From: Orbilia blumenaviensis
Taxonomy: Eukaryota; Ascomycota; Orbiliomycetes; Orbiliales; Orbiliaceae
Direction of reading: 5' to 3'
Assembly: GCA_036872755.1 (NCBI GenBank)
Contig: JAVHNS010000007.1
Location: 744,001 to 808,000, forward strand
Length of the DNA stretch: 64,000 nt
A model generated the notes under the pieces. The model searched no databases. It was not told the origin of the DNA and saw nothing but the letters and a program-made list of their open reading frames with translations. A program made the position numbers and the translations under genes. Position 1 is the first letter of the stretch. Each line of letters opens with the position of its first letter. This document shows, one piece after another, positions 55,188-64,000 of the stretch.

Positions 55188-58100
55188 CTAGAGGAATCCA
55201 GACTCCTGGAGTAACCGTGCGATCTTCTCGTCTTCACGTTCTCTGGGTTCTATCTGTATCGAAACCTCGTACATCTCGTGCACGTCCTTGGCGGCCTGCA
55301 TGTTAGAGAGTATATACTCTTGCAGTGGCTTGACAGCTTCCAAAGCGTATGGAACAGACTGGTACTGCTGAATTTCTCGGATGACTTCAGCAGTCTTTGC
55401 TCTCTTAGCGAAGTTAATGAGATCGGTACCCTTAATGAGATCCGGGTTACCGTCTTCGATAAATGTAAGATCGGTAAGATAAACACCTATGGATTGTCAG
55501 AATACCCCTATAATAAATGATAAATTCTTTAAGTCTTACCCAAGAAAGGTACGCAGGGTGGATTGACAAGGTGAAGCATTTCACGATAGTCGCCGAAATT
55601 CCTTGTCGTTCCCATAAGGGTACGCATGCTTTCCAAGATACCAATCGTACGGGTTGGTACCTGCTCCCAGGTTCTCTTCAATCTGTGGATAGGTGACGTT
55701 GACAGAGCCGAAATGATGGCAGTCAATGTTGAGAAATTGTTGAGGTATCGACATTTCTAGATTCTAGTTAGTATCGTGCGATTAAAAGCAATTTGTTTTA
55801 ATGTTCTGCATACCTCAGCTACCGAAATAAAGTGCTTGATAACAACCACACGCTTCTTCACCTCAGGCTGATTCAAGATCATTTCTGCAACCCAGTTTGT
55901 AAGCTGATTCGAATTCAAAATCATAGCCTTAACGTTCTCCGCTGGATCCGCGGTCGAGTCAGAAGGCGACGGTTTACTCCATGCCTTGCCCAAACACTCA
56001 GTTGCCTTGATCTTAGTGTAAGCCTTAGACTCGATGATAGTCAACTGACGAGCAAACTCCAACGGATCAATATCCAAAAACTTCAGTTTTCGCATGTTCT
56101 TAGGATAGATTGGGGCGGGCTTGGCACCATCTGTTCGAATCATCACCCTCTCAAATTGTGGGTCACGGCCTTGAATACGCATCTCAACGAGTTTCTTGAG
56201 AACATTGGCTCCTGGGAACGAGGGCGCCATCACAGCTGTGGCGAAATCAAGAACGCGCTGTAGGATTTCCGTCTCTGCTTCGCCCCTTGGCTCCATCCAG
56301 AAATTTTCAAACCACGATTTCAGAATATTGAGGACACGCAGTCTGATAGGCTTCTGCTTGCGCTCAGCCCAAAGCTTATATTCTGCTGTGTTGAGATTGT
56401 TTGGTGGTTGGATATTGAAACGATCTGTAAGAAGATCGAACAGATGACTAGCCGTAGTGAATGACTTGTAGGTGAGAAGGAAGGTATTGTTGAAGTCAGC
56501 ATCCAAAGAGTCGTGCCTTGTGAGGTTGACAACGAGCAATTCGAGTTTACCACCACGAATAGTTGCCTTCTCCTTATCGGCATACTGGATTTCGTTTTCA
56601 TCTTCAACTTCAGGGGCAAGGAACCACGGATCCGGCTCCGGTACCTTTTCTTGGGGAGAAGGCTCTTCCTTGGCTGTTTGACCCTTTTCAAGTGGAGTAT
56701 CGCCCAGGATACGTCGGATCTTATCCGAGTTCTGAACAATGAAGGGCCCACCGACGGTCGAGCCAGCGCGCCCGCGAGTGGGAGGCATTCCTTGGACAGG
56801 TGTCTTACCACCGCCATTCGCCTTCCCAGTGGAGGGACTGGATTGTGATGGTTTGTGGCCGTCCTCAGCTGGTGTCTTAGCGGCCCTTTCGTTGAACTCC
56901 TCAACCAGGTGTTCGGCTGTGAATACGAGGCTCTGGATGCCTTGCTGAATTTCCCTAATATAGGCACGGACCTCCGAAAGTCTATCCTCAAGAGGCAACC
57001 CCTGGAAGCTTGTCCATTCATCCGCGAGTTCGGCGGTCACATATTGAACTGCCATGAACAAATCGGCAAAAGAGTCATATAAGCGCTGCTTAGTGATGGC
57101 GAAATCCAAAAGAGTTGGGCTTCGGCCTCCAGTTGCAAGAGGTGCAAGGTTGATACTTTCCAAGAAATGGAAATAAGCGCGTATAGACTCCATCGATGTC
57201 TGCGCCGCATGGATGACAAACGCACCAACGACGTTCTGTTGGTGAACAGTTGTAACTGGGCCAGGTGTCTCTAGAGCATCCTCCAGAGTCCTAAGGCCCG
57301 GAACCACGACTGCCTGCAATCCTTTCAGGCTCTCTACCAATTGGCTATCAATCGGAGTAGTCGCAACACTTAGGCTATCACGCTCTCCGAATATAACGGA
57401 TTGCTTAGCATTCGGGTTGCCAAGACCATTACTGAACCAACTGCCTCCAATATGACTACCAACAACGAATCCGGGGCCGAGTCGAGGAACGACATCATCC
57501 TTCTGGGCGCGAGCCACCTTAGCAAATTCGAGAACACCGGTCATCACTTCATCAGCTTCAGCTAGGCATTTGGCCTCAGCGTCGGCTGGCGGCCAGTCTG
57601 TGCTAGCGACATGAGACGATAGCACTAGTTTTGAGAAAGCAGCCATGAAGTGTCGGAAATGTGGGTGCAAGGCCTTGTTTGAAGAGATAATTGTCGGTTG
57701 GCCAGAATGATTGTCCGTTGTTGAAGAGCCAGCGCCGATGATCAGACGGAGCATATCAGAAATATCCTCGGCCCGTGAAACATACTGCATACGTTGCCTT
57801 TGCATGATCGCCTGTCGATACCTTGAGATAGCATGCTGTGTTTCCTCGATGAGGGCGTCCCAGGACGCTGGGATAGGGAGGATATCGTCGTGGAAAGTAA
57901 CAGTATCTAGTTTGGCATCTTTATCCGCCATATTAGCAAAAGGATAACTATACAAATGAAAGCCGCAAATGGCCATCACACCATAAATTCCAAAAAAAAA
58001 AGAAAAGAAAAAAAAAAAAAAAGAAAGAAATCCCAGTGTATAGAGTAATTAACTCACCCTCGTGTTCTGCGTTAATATCATAACCAGTATTCCCATCAAA

Positions 58101-59089
58101 ATGCTCTCTGCCCAAAATGGGCTCATCCCCGGACCGCAGACCATTGACTTTACCGGATTGTGCAGAGGACCGGTCAGATTTGGTCGCATTATTTGTTTCC
58201 TAGAAGGTATGTCAGCGAAAACGTGGCGAACCTTAATGTGACGAGGAATCGCCGTTGAAAGGGGGCCTCATACCCTGACTGGGCTGTGTACTGCGAACAT
58301 GAGCATCTCCCCGTCCCCCTGGGACTCGTTATCGGCACCATCGTCGTGATCTACACCATTTGTGGCCTCTTCGGTGATCAAACCGGCAGCCATCAGCTCT
58401 GGGGGCGGGCGTGTCGAGTCAGGTGCGGTAAACTCGGTACGAAGTCGGGGCCCAGATTCAGTTGATGAGATAGGTGTCTCCAAAGGAAGTTCTGTCCTTG
58501 AAGCACCGGTCAAAGTATTAAAGTAATATAAGCGACCGTCAGTAGTCACTTGTGGAAGCCAGAAGGCAGCCTCGTCTTCGTGATCCTGCCCTTCAAGTGG
58601 CAATTGAGGGGAGCCCCTTCCTTGCCCATCCCCATCAGATTCGTCCGATTCGGTATCCTCGTAGTCCTCGTAGTCCTGGCCTTCGCCATCATCATCTGCT
58701 CCTTCAAGCTGTGTGCCAGTATGTTCATTATCGTTCAAGTCGCTATTAGGAACCAATGCGCAATAATTGCTCGGGAACCATCCACGTTGTCCGTTGACAA
58801 TACCGTCCCACCAGCCGCTCTCCAGCTGTGTAAGGACCTGAATAACGTCGCCCTGGTGAAAACTTAAGCTTGTCGGGTCATCGGCAGCGTAATTGTACAA
58901 CGCTCTAACAAACATGGCCGGCGGTGATGGAGAATGGGCAGGAGCGACCGGATTCGACGATCTCGGTCTTCTACCTTCGCTGAAACTACCGTTACCATTG
59001 AGCAACCGCCCACGAGGTACCTGCGCCGCCTGTCGCTGCTGTCCACCGTTACCCGGAAAGTGAGCCGTTTGGCTCGACATCACCATCAT
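55188..59089 (-). CDS. CDC25: CDC25-type Ras guanine-nucleotide exchange factor, 1192 aa
   Basis: There are five exons: 58274..59089, 58058..58199, 55814..57918, 55540..55756 and 55188..55486. Intron 2 (139 bp) contains a long T-rich tract and a GCTAAT branch point. Domains: an SH3 at residues 59-113 (ALYNYAADD, GWWDGIVNGQRGWFPSNYC), an acidic linker, a WW-like segment at about 177-202 (FWLPQVTTDGRLYYFN), a helical middle region, RasGEF-N at about 771-900, and the catalytic RasGEF domain at about 945-1180. The latter includes QLTIIESKAYTKIK and AEKCRYLNNFSTLTAIISAL, which only forms across the exon 3/4 splice. It loads GTP onto Ras at the membrane and so controls cAMP and growth signalling. 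The order matches Cdc25-type proteins of Pezizomycotina. ATG at 59089 is the first of two adjacent ATGs. Confidence 0.94.
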
Positions 59090-62000
59090 CCTGAACTCTG
59101 CTCAGTCCTGAGGATCAGAGCAGGTAGTAGTATATATCGAGAGAATAAAGGAGCTTCTGTGTTTTTTTTGTTTTTTTAGGTTCGAAGCGAAGCAAAGCAC
59201 AGAAGAAGTAGAACTCTAAGGATTCTGTATTCTTCAAGAAAGAGGAGAGAAAAACACCTCTGAGTTGCAGTCGAGCTATGTATTTAAAGCTGGAAATTAT
59301 TATTGGCTTCGGAATCGATAAAGGGGAATGGCTTCAGCCGCTCTGCTATTCGGATGTCTCGTTATGTTGCCTCAGATGATCCTGTCGGGCCAGGTAAACG
59401 GTCGGGAACAATCCATTCGCTAAAGGTTGTTCAGAGAGAGCAAGAGGTTTTTCGACTAAAGAAAGGGATTCGGACGCCCGGTTTATTAGAGCTCAGGGTG
59501 TGTGTGTGGGAAAAGCAGAAAGAGTCGAAGAATGGAGGAGAAGAAGTGTTCTTCCGTTAGTGAGAGGAGGAGTCCGAAGTGTGGCCAATAAACCCGGAGT
59601 TACGGAGGATGATAATGATGCTAACAGACGAACTCCGAAGCAAGCAAGCAATGTCGAGCAAACAAAGTCGGAAAAGCCTCCCAGATATTTACGGGAATAT
59701 GCTATCTGGATGTCTGGATGCAGACGTGGTTATGTTATATATTGAAATGCAAGGAAGGTGACCTATCAAGAGGGAGGGTGAGGGAGAATAGTGGTAGATA
59801 CACAGGTGTGGTGCAGAGGAGGTCGGCGGTGGGGCGGGAAGGGAACCCGACGATGTCGAGGAGGATGGATGAGGAGGAGGAGGAGAGACGATGAGATATT
59901 GTGGATGGATGGACGGGAGTGGATGATGAGTGGATGGGATGGCACCGATTCGAAGGGGGGGAAGGACGACCTCCTTTTTTTGTTTTTTGGCCTGCGAAAA
60001 GGCTTAAGACCTCAGCAATTGCAAGCCAGAAGCCCCCGCCTTTTTCGCAACACCCAGCTATTACTGCAGAGCCCTAGTTCGGGGGGGACGAGGACTTGGC
60101 GGATATGGATAGCAGGTAGCTATCCTCGATCCTCAATCTAATTCAATTCGGTTCGATTCAATCAATCCAATGCAATTTCAAGCCAATTCGATCAAACAGA
60201 GAAGGGGCATATGTCGTCTATTGTGAAGAATAAACCCGGCCTTGTATGTACTAAGCAAGCAGGTAAGCAAGTACTCTCTCCTGGGTACTTAGTTACCAAC
60301 TACCCAAGCAACTTAAGTACTTACTCACCTAGAAGTTGGTGGATACCATTCGATTCGATCCAAAATTCAAAATAGGGGAGACCGAGAACGTGAAAAGAGA
60401 AGAGGCACGGCTGGTTATCGAAGTCCAGACTAATGGTTTGCCAAAGATAGGGAAATGGAAGCGTCCTGGCGCGGGTGGACTCGCCAACTGCAGCACCGCA
60501 CTCTGGGAAACTGAGGATTATTAGCACTAGGCAGAACGGTTTCGTCCTGTCCTGTCCTTTCTTGACTTGACTTGTCCTGTCCTGTCCTGTCCTGTCCTGC
60601 GGGCGTGTGTGCTTTGCTTAGCTTAGCTCAGTCAGGTTATCCAAATTTGCAAATATAAAAACAATATCACGGAGGTCTTCGGTGAAGGATTCCTGACAAC
60701 CAGAAATATCCAGGAATGCTATATAAAGTAGGTAGGTGTGTCTACAAGCTATGTACATACGGGGGAAATTCAAGGAGATGGTCCTGCGCAGAATGCGGGT
60801 GCGTCTACATGAATACAGGTATGTATGCTAAGGCCTCCCCGTTCCAGTCCAGCTGAAGATACTATCGTCGAAACAAAGACAGAAGGGAAGGCCGGACGTA
60901 TTATTTTAGAAGCTCGAACAAAACGTCGGAAACACATCCCTTAAAGTGACCAGCCAAAGGCGCACGGCACCCTCTTCCTCTGCACATTGAATGTGCCAGT
61001 GTATGTAGTGTGTGCCCACAAGCCCATAAGCTCTTCCTTGTCACCCCTTGCTTTTCCCACTTATCCCCTCGCCTCTCCCCGATTCGATGATAACCTAGCT
61101 CAGCTAACGCTAGCAAAAAACGTGCGAAACCTAACCGGAGACTCGCCTGTCCGGATGACAGGGAACGAGGCAATTGCGATTACGAGCATCAGGCAGCACG
61201 TTAATATTATAATACGCTGACCACAAAAAGCGCGATAAGGTCTCGACATGCTTAAATTCAGCATATACGGGCAGGTGTGAATGTCGATATGCATATTTCC
61301 GTGGGAAAATAACCTCATTTTTCTGGCATACCCCCTCCTCATCCTCCCCGTCGATGCATCCCTCTCGAAAATTCTCCTTGTTGGAATGGAAGAATTGTTT
61401 AAATACAGAAATGCCCGCTTGTCTCAACTCTATCCCTTTTGGTGGAGATATGGAAAGGACAATTTGTACACGTACGCCTTCCAGCAAATCTGTAAGGTAC
61501 CTCTACTTTGGTTTGGTGCATTGCTCACGCTGGAAGTATGGACCGGAGACATACATATACCCTTCCCCCTTCATATTCACCCTAAACACCGTCCCCACAA
61601 AATGTCTCTGAGATCCTGCTCGTCGAGACGATTCCGATCTGAAGAAGGGATCCTAGCTCAAACGTGAAAGCGGAAGCAAGCAATTTAAGGGCGAGGGGGC
61701 AGAAAAATAAAAATATGGAAGAGAAGGGTTTGTCCAAGCGTGCTGTTATTTTTAAGGAAAAGAAAAATGTCAGAGCTGCACCACGCGGAAGCCAGACATC
61801 TGCCGTAAACAGAACAGTCGGTAATGTCTACAGCCTATCGGCTGGCGAGCGGCCTTACTGCAACCACAATCGCTAAGGCAGAAGCCTCGGATCGACCAAC
61901 ATGCAACTAACTGCGCAGCTCCTCTCGCGAAGGATTCTAGCTTGTAGTTCCCGAGGCTGGAAGGTGGTTTTCATAAGCCTCGCCAAATATCGCCATTTCC

Positions 62001-64000
62001 TTCAATCTTTTAGACTATGGTTCTGTTCAGTGATAGCTAGATTAAGTATCGATCGTCTTGAGGCTTGCTGGCCTTCGGTATCCCTACATATCATGAACCA
62101 TTGGACAACTCGCTACACTGAGTTAAAACATTGCCTAGATCTTGAATAGTTTCAGGTCAATTTTGTTTACCAGGACAACTTATTCATAGTAGCATATGAA
62201 CCAAAGCAACATCCTTGACACCATACTCCAAGAGCCACGGTTAACCGCTCCATTTTTGATTGGTTTCAACCGTGGATATTATGCATATTCGAAGATTACT
62301 TAATTGGCTACCCAACTCATAGATAGATAGGGCTTGTCCGACGCCTATCCCCAACATTCGAACCGTAGACCTAGGTTTTTTATTCGCTCCAGCGCCGTGG
62401 CTTAAATGTAATATAAGAGATTAAAAACTCCGATATGCAGTGCGTGCCACGACAGTAACCGACTCTAATATGGTCGTCGTGACGAGAAAATGCCAAAAAC
62501 GACCTGCTTAAGCGCTGACGACTGGCTTCTAGGACCTAGGGTCCCCATGAAATATATAAGCTCGATCCTAGTAACTACTTAAGCATTTAGCTAGTGGTTA
62601 TTAGTTAATGGTTCGCCTCGGTGCACCCGCTTACGTTGTCTATGATCGGACGCTAAATATCAAATACTCTTGCTCTATGGCTCCGGCTCCGGCAACCCCA
62701 TAACCAAGTCGTGTATCCACACGTCGCTCTCAGACAGAAAACCATAGCTGGAGATAATAAGTAATCATCCAGTACATGCTCGCGATCGACGATCCAAGTT
62801 GCTCGCTCCCGGCACTAGTCTTAGACCCAAGCAACAATCTATATTGCAAAACGGGGCGACAGGCTTGTATTCCGCCGGGATCGAGTCTATGTTCCGCCTA
62901 TGTCGGTCGAGGATACCATGCCGGAGTCACCCGAAGTGTTTACATATTCATTCAGAAACTCTCGCACTGTAACAATAAATAACTAATATTTCCCAGCAAT
63001 CAAATTCAAATATTGAATACGAGCCACGCATATCGACGCCCAATCACGTCTGTGAAGAGACAATGCATCGACAACTAGAGATCAATGCAACCTCTCCACA
63101 AAATGTTTCAAAATCTACCAGGGTCACAAGTGGGAACGTCCGGACGGACACCCAACTACCGTGAGTTATATCCGCCAAACGGGTTAACACTCTCGTCGAG
63201 ATATTCTCCAAGAGATCGAAAAACTACTCGGCTGTCTTCCGAGACAATTTAGGCATTTACGTTTACAAAGGAAGAAAAATTCCCTACGTGTACATATACA
63301 CCGAATCTATTGTTGGTATCTCAACAGATCATGCTTGCCTGGCCTTACACGTACTAACATCCGACTCGCGCTCGAGCGCTCGCCAACGCTCCTTGACACA
63401 GGGCTCCCTAGCCGACCCTAGAAGATGTCTCATATCACGGACCGAAGTGGCCCATCCACAAGTCTCAGCCCGTTTTGTTGTAGCCCACAATTGGTATCCA
63501 GTGGCCAGCTATGTTAGGCAAATCAGCACATACGCCCCATTGCCACGTTAGTAGTGTGCTCCTACATGAAAGCTGAGCCCGAGCTCTTATATCCGTTAGC
63601 AATAGTGAATAAGTCTATAGATAGCCTAATACTGGTCTCGTACACCTAATGCCTTGACCATGTACATGTGTACATACATGTAAACATTGAAGGCCTGTGC
63701 ATTCCTTCACCACGTAATATACTATGCGGCCAGTTGACTATTGCCACAACTCGACACCCGACAGATAGTTATGAACTCAGACATAATTCGATTTCCTACA
63801 ATTCACACGTACGGGCTTGGACGACTACTACTACAAGCCTAGGGTATCATCGGGAATTTTGCCGTATTAATTCAAAAGCGGTATCTGTTCATGTGACAGC
63901 CTTCCCATCACAGAATGAAAATGCGACCCGCTCACGGGCCCACGTCCGTGGCAACCAAACACCCGGGAGGCAATGGCTCGCTAATACCCACCTGCCAAGA
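59090..64000. other. 4.9-kb region without a recognisable gene
   Basis: The longest open frame is 128 codons and none has a protein-like pattern. The first 700 bp are the RasGEF upstream region. It contains a (CCTGT)n array near 60544-60600 and scattered palindromic CCTAGG/AAGTACTT-like tracts. From about 61 to 64 kb the sequence looks like ordinary non-coding or heavily degraded DNA, with no tRNA or rRNA that I can see. Confidence 0.5.
60544..60600. repeat. (CCTGT)n pentanucleotide tandem array
   Basis: Two runs of CCTGT units (about three and five copies) flank a short TTGACTTGACTTG stretch. It lies in non-coding DNA upstream of the RasGEF gene. Confidence 0.85.

Noticed and set aside
59090..64000. 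Several 60-128-codon frames in the right-end region
   Set aside because: Composition and lack of motifs fit chance open frames.

Overview
The window is nuclear DNA of a filamentous ascomycete (Pezizomycotina). The evidence is protein genes split by short introns (mostly 50-120 bp) with GTAAGT/GTATGT donors, CTAAC-like branch points and AG acceptors, an intron-bearing tRNA-Pro, and a gene complement of LSM3, TOM22, IBA57, EBP2, a CDC25-type RasGEF with an SH3 domain, and a KDEL-ended two-thioredoxin PDI. I see no prokaryotic, viral or transposase gene. I reconstructed exons by hand from splice signals and frame continuity. Every multi-exon model in the list closes to a whole number of codons, but none has been checked against RNA.

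Layout. 0-5 kb: a fungal STAND/NLR-type gene (NACHT, ankyrin repeats, SPRY-like end), cut by the window edge and interrupted by frame changes. 5-9.6 kb: a GNAT acetyltransferase, an alpha/beta hydrolase and a large fungal membrane protein of unknown role. 10.2-18.3 kb: a compact housekeeping block with LSM3 and mitochondrial uL15m head to head, then a DnaJ/RRM spliceosome co-chaperone (cwf23/DNAJC17 type), IBA57 and a long HAM1-like (DUF5923/DUF4449) protein. 18.3-27 kb: a sparse region with tRNA-Pro(AGG), two tandem diverged F-box-like paralogs and a short TPR-like remnant. 27.4-31.5 kb: an HSBP1-like coiled coil, the ER PDI and TOM22. 33-39 kb: a 1308-residue low-complexity P/Q-rich repeat protein and an unknown 217-residue protein. 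40.6-49.2 kb: EBP2, an RFTS-domain protein resembling the Raf2/heterochromatin-methylation group, and a YML020W-like Ser-hydrolase-fold protein. 50.3-59.1 kb: a Gfo/Idh/MocA oxidoreductase, guanine deaminase and the CDC25-like RasGEF. 59.1-64 kb: no recognisable gene.

Most genes are unrelated housekeeping functions, so there is no metabolic cluster. Functional links are limited to mitochondrial biogenesis (uL15m, IBA57, TOM22), RNA processing (LSM3, cwf23-like, EBP2) and chromatin or signalling regulators (RFTS protein, CDC25). The accessory, fast-evolving parts are the NLR at the left edge, the F-box-like tandem pair with the TPR remnant, and the repeat protein. These are where anything new is most likely to lie. 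I found no convincing new multi-gene system.
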